Below, piece by piece: positions 41,288-55,205 of a DNA stretch of 64,000 bases (position 1 is its first letter; each line of letters starts with the position of its first letter). A program made the translations under genes and the position numbers. This DNA comes from Ectocarpus siliculosus. Lineage: Eukaryota; Sar; Phaeophyceae; Ectocarpales; Ectocarpaceae. Below the pieces are notes generated by a model. That model did no database searches. It was not told the DNA's origin and saw nothing but the letters and a program-made list of their open reading frames with translations. Where the stretch lies: assembly GCA_000310025.1 (NCBI GenBank), contig FN649740.1:4713103-4777102 (forward strand), read 5' to 3'.

Positions 41288-43468
41288 CACGGGCCGCTCC
41301 AACCTGGGACAAAACGTCGATCAAATCCGGTTTGTATGTTTGTGTGTCTCGGCGTTGTCAAGGGCATGTCGCTCTGGGTTGTTACGCACATATGTGAGCG
41401 CTAGACGGACGCACGCACTGACCTCTACAGTAGGCTTGAAAACTACTAGGGGGATCCCGGTAAAGTGCGACGGGACACAAACCAATCAAACGTGTTCTTC
41501 GGTACTTCGCACAACAGCCAGCCGTGTTTGTTTATAGAACGGTACGTCTAACGATGGTGACTATATTGGGGTGAGCTTGCCAAATTTACCAGAGACCCTC
41601 CTTTTCGTCGGCGACACACGGCACGATTCAGTAGTATCCACACCTTTCGTGTCCATCGTTTCGCCGCCCCACACCGAGAACTGGCGCCAGCGACAAGCCT
41701 GCTGCGCTGGATTGGCTTGGTCCTGCACCCTGCGAATCACACCCGATGCCGTTCATCATGTCGTTTCTGAGAGACGCCTTGAGAGCGGAACGCCTGGCTG
41801 ATCTTACCCTAGCCGCAGCTGCGAAGAAGGTACGGTGGGCCGACCACGGCTCGTTGCTAATTCCAAATTCCAAGTCATCGCTACCTCCGGCTGCCGGTGC
41901 GTCCACCTTCGGCGGGAAATCGTTCCAAGGGTCCGTGTACTGCTCCATGCTAAGACCCCTCCGGACTGTTGGCTGAGAGCTCGTGGTGTACCTGATCGAG
42001 GGAGACGCTCGCCTCGCAGAGCCCGAACGAGGATCAGCCCATAATCCGCCGCTGCCGGAGTGCGATGCTTTGCTCCCATGCCCGCGTCTGCCGCCAGTGC
42101 CGCGGTCTTTCCCCCCACCTCCCCAGCCTTCCCCACCTCCTCCTCCCCCACCTCCTCCTTCCCCACCGCCGATCCCATCGATGCCCCGACTTGGCTCAAC
42201 GATCCTAGACGGTTGTCCCTCGCCGCCCGAGGCTCCATTCCCGTGCTTGACTGGCCTCGCGGAAATTCCAGCCCCTCGCACGGTTCCTGTCTCGCTGTCT
42301 GCCTCACTGCTTCCGGCCGTGCTTCCGCCGAAGACTCTTCGTGTGACGCTGCACGGAAACAGGAGGCGCCAGAGACTGAACCGCGAGCGTGCGGCCGTGG
42401 AGGCAGGGGCCGATTGCTGGCGCGTCGTAGCGGACCCCGCCGGTGTTTGGTCCGGGCCCAACGATACGGATCCTGTCCTCTTCTTCGTTACCTGAGTACA
42501 GGATGACGAATTAATTCAGCGGGAGGGGTGTTGGTTGGTGGAGGGGTGGGTTCCTTGTAAGGCGATATGGTATACTGCTGTATCATCACAAGTCTATATG
42601 GATGCATGTCATCGATCGGCAGCGGTCGTTATCGGAGTACCTGTGGAGCACAAGCGCGCTCGCTCGGCCAATCTAAAACCTACCCTCGGGGTCTGGAGCT
42701 TTTTTGGGTGTCATCAGGAGATGCAATAACAACCTATCGATTCCAGACCAATATTCCTCCCTCGACGTATCCGAAAGAGCAGGGCACACCACGGCAGAGA
42801 GAGGTGGCGTTTCCTGGACAAGCGCGCGAGCCCCTATAACTCAAACTCACCCCATATCGATGAACTCTCGCATCCCTTGCTCCTCTGCTTCGTCCGCTGT
42901 TGGTCATGTCGTCAGTTGACTTGATGCTTCTCTGGTTATTTGTTTTGATGCACACACGCCGGCCGGTGCTGGCACGACCGGTATACGGTAAACGGTATCC
43001 TTCGTCGCGAAAGACAGGGTAGGAGGCCGAACCGTCTCGAGGATGACACGCGCAGATCTTGTGCTGCACGAGAAGTAGTGGTTGGTCAGCGGCTGCCTTA
43101 CACCGCGCTTCAGAGTACGATCGATGAGGCCAGATTGTACTGGTCAGGCAACTTCTCGCCTTCGCCTCTCTCCAGTAGCAGCAGTGTTGTAGTATTAATA
43201 ATACCTCTCGGCTCAACAACCCCCACGGTCGTTCAGTGTTCAGGCTGAGGCGACAACGGAGAATCCGCTGTTGTCTACGTCGCGCTGCCCCACAACCTGC
43301 CGATTGTGGTTGAACTTCCTTGACTTGGGAACAGGGACTTGGGTCTTGTGTTGGTGCTGATGTGTGACCAGGCAGGCACCGCGAAAAGTGCGTAACGAAA
43401 CGAGGAGACACATGTCATTTTTTTGGTCGCTCCCTTCGTCGGCGGAAATCCGAAACCGTCGATATCTG
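38290..43468 (-). repeat. Right arm of ~5.2-kb inverted repeat
   Basis: Reverse-complement partner of 10677-15863. The inner end falls in the donor of exon A3 (low side) and the outer end at CCGTCGATATCTGTTTTGG. Differences are mostly substitutions plus length changes in the G/C-rich tract around 42120-42180. Confidence 0.9.
41746..41976 (+). CDS. Candidate small protein, right-arm copy
   Basis: 76-residue ORF matching the one at 12178-12408 with two replacements (Asp to Gly and Pro to Leu). Open from MPFIMSFLRDAL to LRTVG. In this arm a downstream proline-rich frame runs on to 42506 without the stop seen in the left arm, but a length change in the C-rich tract shifts it relative to the preceding part. 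No domain recognised. Confidence 0.3.
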   Translation: MPFIMSFLRDALRAERLADLTLAAAAKKVRWADHGSLLIPNSKSSLPPAAGASTFGGKSFQGSVYCSMLRPLRTVG

Positions 43469-45541
43469 TTTTGGTTGACTGCAATGGTTGACACAGGATC
43501 TCACATCCTCGCACGATCCCATCCATCCCCGTCAAGTTTGTCTTTCTCCGTCCTCAACATACTGGGAAGCATAGGCTCCACTCATCCGCAAACACGTGGC
43601 ATATAGGCGCTGTGGATAGCACATAAACTTGACCTGCACGACGACCACCGGTATACATCGATCGGAGGCATACAGTGTCTACATAGATGATCTGTGACCC
43701 GGAGAAGGCAGCATCTCATCCCCGGGTGTTCCATACATACAAGCCTGAGCAGCAGTCACACTTGTTGTTTGTGTGCTTAATCCGGTGCTTTGGCCGCCTT
43801 GAGCAGCACGAAGAACTCGTCCGTGATGCTCACCCAACTGCTTCAACAAGGAAGTGTTGACTCGTGGCGCGATCAGATAGATGCTTTCGAGACAACATGC
43901 GCTGCTGTACTACTACTGTTGTCCGCCATCCATTCATTGCTTCTGAGAAACATTGTACCGTGGTCTCAGACGAATTCTGTCGAGAGGGGTCGCGACCTTC
44001 GGATAGACCTTTGGTAGGCCATTATTAACGAAAGCGCTTTCCCCGCGAAACACGCAACAGTCTAATGTGCTGCTGTAGATCTATCGGTGTTGTTGTGTTG
44101 TTCCTTACTCTCTTCTTTGGCGAGCAGGTCGTCGTTGTTCACCAAGAGAAGAACATATATGTCTCGCATCGCATTTCTCTTGTGGTTTATTCGGGAACGA
44201 ACGCGCGTTCAACCACAGGCACCCATTCCAACCAGGAAGAGTATCTGGGACTTGGTGCGAAGCTGTAGCCCCTTCGTTTGATAGGCGCCATGTTGTTGGT
44301 CAGCCGCGATGTTAGAAGTCGTGGCGACGGCAACAATTATTGTCGAATGACTGGATGGACACCGACACAATCCACAGAGTCAGTCTTGAGAGTCGCAGGA
44401 GGCCGCAAATACAGTAAACTTGTGCATCTTCTGTATCAGTGACCCTGGCTGGTTTTTGCGTTAGATGAGAGAGACCATGCCCCTTCGCCACTTAGACTAG
44501 TGCTGCTGCCGGCATGTACCGGGCCGGTTCTAACCCCAAGCGGGTACCGGCCAAAATGCTTTCAAAGCGCATGTTAACAAGAAACAAATGTCCCAACAGC
44601 TGTGGCATGGATGCATCGTCACCGACCGGCTGGCTCTACCGGGAGTATGCATAGCACCATCAACCGAGAGAGGCATTCATTGCCGTTGAGCGTTACCCAA
44701 GCTGGTGTGATTGCACCGCACCACCGCAAGCTTCAACTCGCATCCACATGCTTATCGAAGACGGCAGCAGTGAGTGGTGGATAACTGAGGCACACCAACC
44801 AAAGCGAAGATATGCAAGATGAAAAGCACAAACAAGTAAGTAAGTCTGGTCGAGAAACCGATGCGTTTGGTTTTTATTGAGGCCGTTCCTTGGCTTTGCT
44901 TTCTATTGGTTGGCTGCCGAGCTTCGCATGTTCAGCAGCCAATTAACGCGCGACTCATCAAGGCACGCTCCCGGGGGAAAATAAAAATACCAAGCACGCA
45001 AACACCCTCGTTGCCCAGGAGCTAGCCCATCTAAATACCACACGAGGGTACCCCACCCTTCTCCCACCCGTTTCCCTCTGCCTGCAAGGGTCACAGGCAG
45101 CCATGCCATTAAGGTCCGCTCAAAAGTTCCGCGAACAGGCTAAAGGGTATTCAAGGGAAAATATTCACCCTGGCTTAATAATGTTGGCGGTGGGTTGCTG
45201 CATGCCAAAAGCCGCCAGGGGCGGGGCGGGTGGGGGGAGGGGGGGGTAAAACAAACCCAGAGTAACGCCTATTCAGAGGCCATCTGTCGGGGCCCCCGAA
45301 GAGGCTCTACAACACTACCCCGAAAAACCGTTACAACGCTCGTGGGTGCATCGTCCACATGTGCGTGTGGTACGGTATCTCATCTAAAAATGTACGAACC
45401 CCTTCCTTCGGCACTACATAACGCACAAACTTCTGTGATCGATCAACCACGAACTACTCTACTACGTCTTTGGAAGAGAGCCAGCACAGCAGCGAAACGC
45501 AGCAGCTGCAGCAATGTCGGTTAACTAAACGGTTTGCAGCA
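41977..45541. other. Distal right arm and intergenic region
   Basis: To 43468 this is repeat arm with G/C-rich low-complexity frames open on both strands. Beyond it, to the light-harvesting gene, I find no gene, RNA or mobile element. Confidence 0.45.
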
Positions 45542-48500
45542 TTAGTAGCCCTGTCCCTCGAGGAACGGAACGGCGCCCTTGATCCAGTGCTCTGAAGCGC
45601 ACGCCGCCACCGAGATCATGGCCAGACGGCCGTTCTTGAGCTCCTGGAGCCGCAGCTTCTCGACGGCCGCCTTGCCCCTGTGTGGCCGTAGAAGGGCACG
45701 GCCGCGAAGGGGGGGGGGATCGAGCGTAAAAAGAAACGAAACGAATTTGAACAACAGTGGACCACAACGCAAGTACGAAAAAATAAATGGGTACACAAAT
45801 GTTCCCGCTTCGTGATGAGCTCGCCGATATCGGCAAACGCTGTACATTTTGTATACCCCGCTTGAATTCTGAACGGAGAACACTCTCCGCCTTCAACATT
45901 GCGTCCAGAATCTCGTCGTCTTCGACGATGTTCCGCAGTCTTTCCGGAAAAGCCCCTCCGACAAGCGCTCGTTACATCAACATGACCAGCGCAATCGCTA
46001 CACAAGACACGTTTTTCCGCCGTACTTTCAAGCTTCTGGGGGCATCAACTATGAGAAAACCCGGGGGATGTCAACGCGTTCGGGCAGGACGAATAATTCC
46101 AAAACCAAAGGCGCAACGACGGTTCACACACAAAAAAAAAAGAAAAAAAGGGACAGCACTCTCTTGAAACTTGCACGTACAGAGTAACCGCACCGAGTAT
46201 TCGGGTACTTGCTTCGTGTATAATATTCAAGTGAGGGCACTACTACATCATGGCCAGGGGTTCCGTAGACGCAAACCACGACGCCTCCTTTGTATTGCAC
46301 TTGCCGGAATACGTTCCGCCGGCCACCCAAGCATTGCCATACCGTATGCATACCCGACACAAGAGCCTCGGTTCGCTTCCAGGGATCCCTCCGACCCTGA
46401 GCGTATATTAAACGCAACACTTGAGCAAAAAAACACCCGTAGTACCAAACACGCTACACCAAAAGCACGACAGCATTGTGATATGTACAAAGTTGCAGCA
46501 CAATAGTAAAACTTACGGCTTCTTCAAGTACAAGCCAAGGTCCCCCGCTTCGCGCTCTCCTCCTCCGCTCCAGAAGTCGCCGCAGTAGGTCGCACCCTCC
46601 GCCACAGCGAAGAACAACATAAGCTGCAGACAAAACAACCCACCACGTGACGCCGATTATCGACAGCAAGAAGAGAAGGAAGGAAGACAACAAAACAAAA
46701 CCGGGCACCACAGGAAGGGGTAGGGATTTTTAATAGGGTATTAATCAAGATTCCTAGCCAGAAGGGCCAAAAGCAACGAGAGATCGGGTTGTCGAGAGCT
46801 CGTCACAGACCAAACAAAATCAGAGAAACCTCACCCTCTCTCTCCTGGTATTTCTCAAAGGACATGTTTGTGTTGAGCAGTCTCTACAGCGGCGGACTGG
46901 GTACAGAGTCAGTAAAACACATGATATCACAGCAAAGACTGCCCGCTCGAGGCAACGCCTCCATTTGTTCCGAGTCTTCTTACCTACACACACTCAGAAA
47001 TCCGTTCCGCGAGCGACAAAGGCAAGGGAACACAGCAAACAAGACTACGCAGTCGAGAACATATTCCACATTTGTTCCCAGTCCTCTACGTACATCCACG
47101 CAGAAATCCGTTCCGCGAGCGACGAACGCAAGGCATCACAGAAAGACTTACGTGTTCGAGAAAAAAAATCTACATTTGTTCCAAGTCCTCATGCGTACAT
47201 CCACCCCCAGACATCCGTTCCGCGAGGGAGCGAGCGGGAAGGGAAAAGGAAAGCGTACGTCTCAAAGGGTACGGCTAAAGAGTGCTACCGCTGTATGCAG
47301 GCACGTATTACCTGGGCCAGCCCACCCGGGTTCTTCGAGGCGAACTCGTGGAACTGGTCGTACCACGGCACGGCATCGTACCCCAGTCCAGGGAACACGA
47401 AGCCCGACTGGGCCGCTGCAGAGCAAACACGTACAGAATGAGGGGAGGGGGGGGGGGTGTACTCATAGTCGTGCATGCCGTAGTCGTTAGACCATTGACC
47501 TCGCATCCCTACAAAGCCGGGACGGAGCACGCCGGGTTCTCACCGGACCAGGCTCTCGCATCACCAAGCGCGAAGCGCCGTGAGGTATTTGGCGAGGGGA
47601 GGGGGGGGGGAAGCACACAAGGACTACAGCGACATGAACCGCAGCAGTCACCACAGCGATTATGTTTGTCTTACACCCAAGGGATACACCGGCTATGCAT
47701 ACAACACCACAATAGCAGAGCTCCGAACAGCAAGAGCAGCACAGCAGTCGAGGCAATTGACATCAACAACATACAACGGACGGTCACATTGTATTTTGCA
47801 GCCTGAACGGTTCTTCGCTTCCTGACGACTTACCCCAGATGCCAACGAAGGCAAGCATGCAGATGCGGCAGTGCTTGATCTCAGCCTCTTGCAGCCACTG
47901 CATTGCACGATAGAAAGGGGAGAGCGACAACGAGGACACACCAAGTCGGAGAGGGTGGATGGGGTTTTACGGTGTCACCTCAAAACCAGACCGTTGCACA
48001 TCAAAACAAGCCACAGGTGGATGGAACAGCAGCAACCCAGCAGCACTCAACGCAGACTCAGGCAAAATAAAATGGTCGGAACTATCCCGTTACACATCAC
48101 TCAATCTATTAGAAACTGCCCTGCGCGCCAAATACCTACTCATGCGGTGTGCAGACTTCACATCAGGTCAGGGCAAGGGTTGCAGGGTTATTTCGTATTT
48201 CAAACCAGGTTGCAAGGAAAAAAAAAAAAGGTTGTGTTGTTTCGGTCAAGCCCCTACGTCACCTCGGCAACGTAAAAAATAAAAAATGGAACGCATATTT
48301 TTTTCACAACCAAGAACAAAGGTACGTTAGCCGGGTTGCACGGAGGGGCCCGTCGCGATCCAAACGACACGAGATGCGCCGCGTTCTCGCAGCGCTTCGT
48401 CACCGCTGCGTCCGGCCTGCTATGTATCAAGCAAGTCTGCTGCCAAAAATGCTTGCTGGCGCTACATACTTTCCTACACAGGAGCGTCGCGACTCAAGAA

Positions 48501-50908
48501 CCCTTAGCTTACGTGAGGCTCGTTTCTCACTCCTTCTGAGGGGGAACCTAACAGCGACGACATGTATGGGTTTTAGAGTCGGATCCGTAATTCCAACCCT
48601 CTAGTCCAAAGAAAGGTTTCCCCAATCCATCACTAGCCGCAGGCGTTTGCTGTTATCTTTTCTTGTCCTTTCTGGGACTGCTCCTGTCTGACCCCGGCAT
48701 CGGATAGCGACAACATCTACGACATCTACGACGACTTGATCGACCAAGAGACGGCAAGCTGCACCGGTGTTGAGTGCATGAGAGCGACGGAGGTGCGCTA
48801 CAGTCCTTCCACCGCCCCCAACGCACAGCAAACATCCGCATCACCGATGAAAGAAAGCACCAACACCAAAAGTCAACCAACTGTTGTTCACCCCCTCCCC
48901 CCCCCTTTTTTTTTGTGTCCGCCGATGTCGAAAAAATTCTTAAGTGCTTTTTCTCTACGCTATAGGCGGAACAACTGCGGTGTCCAGCAACAGGATCAAC
49001 AGCACTACACCCGATCACGCGGATGAATGTCCGCGCGGAACCACTTTCAAGAGCCTACCAAGCACAAACAACGCACAATTAAATTCTGCGTACCTTGGGG
49101 TGGGGGTTGACGAGCGGGTTGATCGAGTGGAGCTCCGCGAGTCCGAGGGGGTCGAAGACGGCACCTCCCGCCTCCAGCGAAACGCCGACCTCGCCGTCCA
49201 CGGCGCTCATCGACAAGGGCGTCTTAGACGATGCCTGTATTGCAGTAGCAGGAAGGATTGTATTGGTACGTAGTCAGGAAGAGGAGAGGAGAGAAGGAGA
49301 AAGAAGTAAGGTATCGGGAGGAATGGAACCAACACGAAAGATCGTGTCATCTATGTAGCACACTTGAATACTTTAAAGTGAATGTCGGTGTGTGTTGTCA
49401 TGTAGCAAGAGATCGATATTCAGCAGCCGTTGGCGGGCGGAGGTCCATCGCACGCGCAATCGCGGCGGTTGACGAGGGCATCGTGCACGCGGCGGCGGCC
49501 TGCGCCGTAGCACAGCAGTACTGGAATCAAAACAACCCATCCCGTATGAAACAAGGCTCATACATGTATCGTAGGTGGACACGATTTGAAACCAATTTTC
49601 GCACACACCGTAGATAGAGAGGCGTTTGAGCTGTGTTTTGGTGTGTTTCCTTGCTCCTTATGGGGGCTCCGGGAAAGGCATTTTCAGAACTCGACAGGGG
49701 GGGTGGTAACTTCCACACGTGGTAGCGTGTACATAGTGGGCCCGTGGTCAAGGTGTCAACATTTTGCAAGCTTCCGCCGGGAACGTGTGCCTACCGCGAA
49801 TATGTTGCACATGCGGGGCTGTCGTGTGAAATGTGTTCGTGAAAGAAAGCTTCATACATACGTCGCAAAACCAGCAACACATGCTCGATCGCTGCAGATA
49901 CTTCAAACTTCAAACCACCACAGCTCCGACTGCCAAGAACAGTGCGCAAAACATATGCATATGGCACAAGAAGCTGCAGACGTGACTTGCTCACAGGCCA
50001 CAGCGATCTTTTGTCTGGTGAACATCTCGGGGCGAACGGGTGCCTGTTGCACTTCTATGGCAGCGCTGACAAACGTACTTGCTTCCACTAAATTTTATGG
50101 CGCGACACTTGCTACTATATAATATTAATAAGAACAGCTGCGTCGTGTCGTCAAAAACATCGATAACGCACGTGCACCACACGCTACATCGCCCAAAACG
50201 ACGCGCGTACGACCGGATCATGAACTTTGTCTCTCCTTGCCCACCCATGCCAATTTGTGCGACACTGAAAACAGAAAACAACCGGAACAGATAACATGCC
50301 AACATCTTCTTTTCTCTATCCCCTCTCGCCCCTCCCTAACAAAAAAAAAAAAGGTGCGGATGAAGCTGCTGCGGAAATCATGCTGTGGCGTGTATGCGTA
50401 CGTAGCGGGGGCCTCCGAAACTCTGTGTGTTCCAAGTCTACAGCACATCTCTCGATCCCAAGGCACCATTCCAAGGCACCATTGCACCCGCGATGTTTTC
50501 CAGCTTTGTTTCCTGTGCCTATGCCCCCCGGCAGCAGCTCAGTCAAAAAGTCGCTGTTGCTACATACCAGTGCTTGGTGCGCATGATCGATCGCGGGCAA
50601 CAACAACAGGATTCCCGCCACCATGGGTCAGAGTGGTGGCAGGAACTGCACCCGGGAACCATACACCAGACCCTACGTCCCTCGTTCATACTGCAGCCCT
50701 AGCGTTGCTGATGGTGTGCCCTGAAAGCTTGCAGTCTGTCACATGTTCGCTCGCGCGATAATGACGAACACAAACATTGGTACATAATGATGTCTTCATC
50801 CAAACGTACCTTGCTGAGCGATGCGGTAGGTGCCCGGAAAGCGCCAGGGGTCACGAAAGCGCTTGCCATTCCAAGCGAGCAAACGGCGGCTGCGGCGGTG
50901 ACCTTCAT
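45542..50908 (-). CDS. Fucoxanthin-chlorophyll a/c light-harvesting protein
   Basis: Six exons: 50810-50908, 49094-49234, 47834-47897, 47312-47415, 46517-46623 and 45542-45677; 651 bases, 216 residues, all phases consistent. The N-terminus MKVTAAAAVCSLGMASAFVT is a signal peptide followed by the ASA-F site (cleavage before Phe18) that sends proteins into complex heterokont plastids. The mature protein has FDPLGL, then the first chlorophyll-binding helix EAEIKHCRICMLAFVG (usual form EIKHGRVAMLAFLG, so Gly is replaced by Cys), a second hydrophobic helix (LMLFFAVAEG), and the third helix LQELKNGRLAMISV with its Glu-Arg pair. It acts in thylakoid light harvesting or photoprotection. The start of exon 2 could be 49234 or nine bases further in; both keep frame. 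Introns are long (up to 1.6 kb). The subclass (LHCF, LHCR or LHCX) is not decided. Confidence 0.93.
46950..47270 (+). repeat. Three ~105-bp tandem units in intron
   Basis: CATTTGTTCC(G/C/A)AGTCCTC starts units at 46962, 47069 and 47173, each followed by a TACATCCAC word, CATCCGTTCCGCGAG and an A/G-rich end. They have diverged by substitutions and small indels. They lie in an intron of the light-harvesting gene. Confidence 0.75.
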
Positions 50909-53900
50909 GGTTTCAGAGGATAGTAGTACGATAGAGCTACGGCCGTAGGCGGAGCGAGTGCTTTAGCGCCCAGAAGGTGTGTGTTTGGAAGGCAGGAGCA
51001 AAAACAGGAACGCCTTTACTTTAGTCTAATACTAAAACTGAGTTAATTTTAGAGGATCGCGCCTCAACAGCCGCTCCCGTCCTACAGTGACACCGGGGAC
51101 ATTTACCAACCATCCCCGGAAAATGAAAGTAGGTATTTTTCTCCGCATGCGACCGCTGCTGTGTCGTTTTCTTGGCGAGCACTACTCTCATTCATTCATT
51201 CGACAACGCGCCATCCCCTTGGCCCACCTCCGTCAGAGCAATACTCCATCCACTGCGACGCATCCTTTTCTCATTTTTATTGGCTCGCCACAGATGGTGG
51301 CGGACAACAACAATCACCGATCATCTGGGGCGACGTGAGACATGCCGGTTTCACGGCACAGCGGTGTTGTACATACTACTGTACTAGACGATCTCGGTGT
51401 GTAGGCACACATTGTTGCAGTCTACACAATCTGGTTTCAAAGGATAGTGGCACAATCGAGCAAAAAGACCGCCACCATGTCCTCTCGTGAACATCATACT
51501 GCAAGAGAAACAACTATCCCCGTTTTACGTGACAAAGTTCAACTTGGTAGGAGTATTATTTTTGAACGACGCGTACTGCTGTAGTAGCATATAATGCAGC
51601 AGCGCAGACCTGCTTGGTCAGACTCAATGACAATGTAGATACGGTGTGCCGGCAGGGAATACCACCGAAGTCTAGCCTAGCGGTTACAAGCGTATATGTA
51701 TTTTCCGTGTACCGTCGCATGTGCATATAGTCTCACAAGCACCAAAACCATCTCGCAGCATGACTTATTTGTAGTCGCTTTGATCTCTAGACTACTTAGT
51801 CTACATGTCATTCCCACGACGAGGGAAGAGGAGAGAAACCACATAGCCAATCGCCCACACACACGACGAAGCTCTTGGACTGTATGTATAGTCTTGTTTG
51901 GTGGTGCTTGGTTTACAGTTGGGTCAGGGTTTTGGTATGGTTCAAACTAGGATACAAGGGAACAAGATTGACCTGTGCCTTGCTTGGTCGACCTTTGCTT
52001 CCCACAAGAGTCAGTCGTGAGACTCCTCCTTTCCGAATACAAGTCATTCGAAAGCATTACGACCACTACCACCTACATGTAGCCATCGACGACCTCGCCA
52101 AGGGCGTTGGTTTTTGTGACGGACAGCACGGTGCAAGAGACTACGTAGAGGGTCACGCACGGCCTGCCCTGGACCGCGTTTGCTGTTCTTTCGATCGTAT
52201 CGTGTCGTGTCCTCCGTAACCCCCGCGGGCAAGGAGAAGAGCCGGTCCGTCTACGAAAACATAAATCACAATCCAGGATTTACCATCATGAAAAAAATGA
52301 TTGACCTCGAGGGAACTCGCGCATATATATAGATCCATACGCATACTTCTACACGGAAGGAACAAGACAACAATCAAAACACAAATACACGAATGGGTAA
52401 AGGTTGGGAACATACTAATGTAGTAGTGGCGGGGGTTGCCGTATATATTACCGGTAGTGCTGTGCAAACGAAACACTGTTGACTTCCCTCCCGTCACAAA
52501 GAAAAAGCATAGATAATCTAATCACCAGACGAACGTTCGAGTACTGCTGACTATTGCTGTGCGCAAGACCACATGAAGTGGTGGGGGAATGGTACGCGCA
52601 TGCAATGCGTGTGTGTGCCCATCACCACCATACCCGCATGCATGTGTGTCCCGCTGAATTCTTAGGGACGGAACCTCTGAGCACAACGGCAACAACCAAC
52701 AGCAGCTGGATAGGACAAACATCAACACCGTGGGAGTACTCTAAACACGGGCCAGCCTCCCGCCCTGCACATATCACGCGGGATGTAGACGTTACGTGCG
52801 AAGGGTGCCCATACCCTCTTATTCCCGTTCCCGTCCCTATTTCCTCGTGACGAAAAACAAAACCTAGAGCACCCCCCCCCGCTGACAACGAATCAAAATT
52901 AACCAACACACAGTGTGTTTCCTTTTCCACCCTTTGAAACCGCTCTCTATTCGTGCAAAGCTAGCCGCACATCTTCGTCGTTTCCAACTCCGGTGCTATC
53001 GCTACCTCGACAACGAGCTAGGTATGTGTGCAGCAGCGCACAAAAAAGAAGAAAAAAAAAGAGAGAAAAAAACGTTTTCGGGTTCTTGCCACCCGTTTTT
53101 CCCAGTAGATCTCGCTAATTGCACCGCCGTGAATTACTCGCGTTTCGGTTTCAAAAAAAATCAAAACATAACCTCGTCGATTCGTACGAGAAGAAGACAG
53201 ACAATAGAACGATACATGCGAATTGAGAGCCCCCGCCATCCACCGAGGTAACAGGCCAGACTCGGACAGGAGCATCAACGTCAAATCGACACCAACAAAA
53301 CAGAACGCGCGATCCACTCAAGAACCTTGCAAGTCAAGCACTCCAGGCTCCAAAACAAATCGGAATCTTGAGAACTCGATCATGACAACAGGTGCGCAGT
53401 TAAGTCTCCTACACCACAGCCTGCATCGTCGATGTTGGATCATATGAAAAAACATTAGACAAGCTGCCGGAGTAGCCTCGTAGCAAAATATGAGGGTCTG
53501 ACAGGCGGTAGTGCAATCTGTCACTGTACGTATCAAATCAAGCCCATTGGTGGAAGAAATTGACTGTTCGCGACAGTTCGTAACCGAACGGAATGTGGAG
53601 GCACTCGGTGGACATCAGAAATGGTTTAGAATGTCCGATGATGAAATCAAGGAAAAACAAAGACATTGACAACAGCAGCACCACCAACGACTGCCTCGCT
53701 CAAGGCACCAAGGCTCCCCGAAACACCGTTTATCAACTTGGAAGACAACCTCGACACGCGTAGTACCGCTTGATGCGACAGATCCACCAAGGAACGGCAT
53801 TTTTTCCCACCTCAACTCTACAAGAAAGTAATGCGAGTTTGGAAGTAGTACGTGGGTTCGACGCTTGCTTGAAAGCACAAGGCTGTTCCTGGAACTCACT

Positions 53901-55205
53901 CCTACATAGGTGGATATTCGAACAAGCTTCTCCAGTTCCACGTAATTTCAAGAAAATTCTTGAGCATCTAAGAACCTCTCTTGTTGGCTTAAAGATTCGA
54001 CCGCGTAATCCGATCGATTTTGCACCATGAGGATGTCAGACCTCTCAGACTACACAGCAAAACGACTCGTGGTAGACGATCAACAGAGCTATGTCACGTA
54101 CGTAATGGTACAATCCTTCCGCCTTCTTTCCTCGGGCGTGTGACGTCACGACGCAAGACGGGGCACATGAACGAAAAGAAAATCATTCCATGCCTCTGAC
54201 ATAAAAAGCACAGCAGCACCCCCTTCCGCATAACGCATCTGTGCGAAACCCCTAAGAGCCCTCCGATTTACACCCACTACCACCCTGCTGCCGTCAAACT
54301 TACCAGCTGCGTGCCCCCTCCTCCCGCGGCCTCACCCATTGCGCTCCTCACTTATCCCTTGGAAATCCATATCCACTCGGCATTTGTGATTTTGGAAAAC
54401 GCAACGACTCGCGCGACCGCGCGTTTTCGCTACCGCCACTCCCTTCCCCATCTTGGCACGCAAGGGACCAACCACTCTATGAGTGCCATGCCACCGATTC
54501 GAAACGAAATCAGAACAAAATACAAATTACAGGGCCCTCTCTCTACTGTTCGCCGCGAGTTCCCGCCGTACCCCCCAACCAAAATTAGCCACCAATCGGC
54601 AGACAACAAAACACAAAAAAGATATTACTCCGGTCAGTTGTACCGGGACAAGAACAACACTAAATCCTCTGCTGATACCTCCCCCCCCCCATTTTTCCCA
54701 TTGAACACATGCAAACAAGCAAACACCTGCTGCGCTTTATCCACCAATCCGAGGGCACTTGACACGTGTCTCTCTCGCATGTGCCTCAGGGGGGGATAAG
54801 GAGCAGGTTGTCCGCCTCGTCAGAGCGAAGTGCATGCCTTTCTGTCCCGTGATAATTAAAAAACAACAAACAAAAAACTTGAGTCCCTTCATCCAAAACA
54901 AACTCTGCCTTCCTTCCCCAAACAGAAGACAAACCCACGCGTGTCTGACAAGCAGGCTCAAGCCGTGCCAGAAGCTGTTCGTGGCACAAGACGGACCATC
55001 GCGGCGGTCTCTTGTCGGCCCGATAGAGCGAAAATCAATGCCGCTTCTGTCGTTGGCGTATTATATTCGAAAGAGATGCGAGCGTAAATCAGTGCTGCTT
55101 CTCTCCTTCTATTCTTATAAAGCCATTGAGCGAGCGAACAAGAGGCCATGAGCAACGCCTTCCTCACCACACAAACACCTCCGCTTAACTCCGAGCTGGT
55201 TTGGT
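50909..55205. other. Intergenic region, no gene recognised
   Basis: The left end should hold the promoter of the light-harvesting gene; I cannot point to a convincing TATA or known light element. An 86-residue ORF at 53770-54030 (plus) has mixed composition but nothing to support it. The right end is the 3' side of the myosin-Tubby gene. Confidence 0.45.

Noticed and set aside
41628-42461. 277-residue Gly/Arg-rich ORF on the minus strand of the right arm
   Set aside because: The left-arm copy is frameshifted, most arm-to-arm differences change residues in this frame, and the composition follows the G-rich DNA. Not accepted as a gene.
53770-54030. 86-residue ORF ending KIRPRNPIDFAP
   Set aside because: Mixed composition looks protein-like, but it has no family match, no repeat copy and no splice support.
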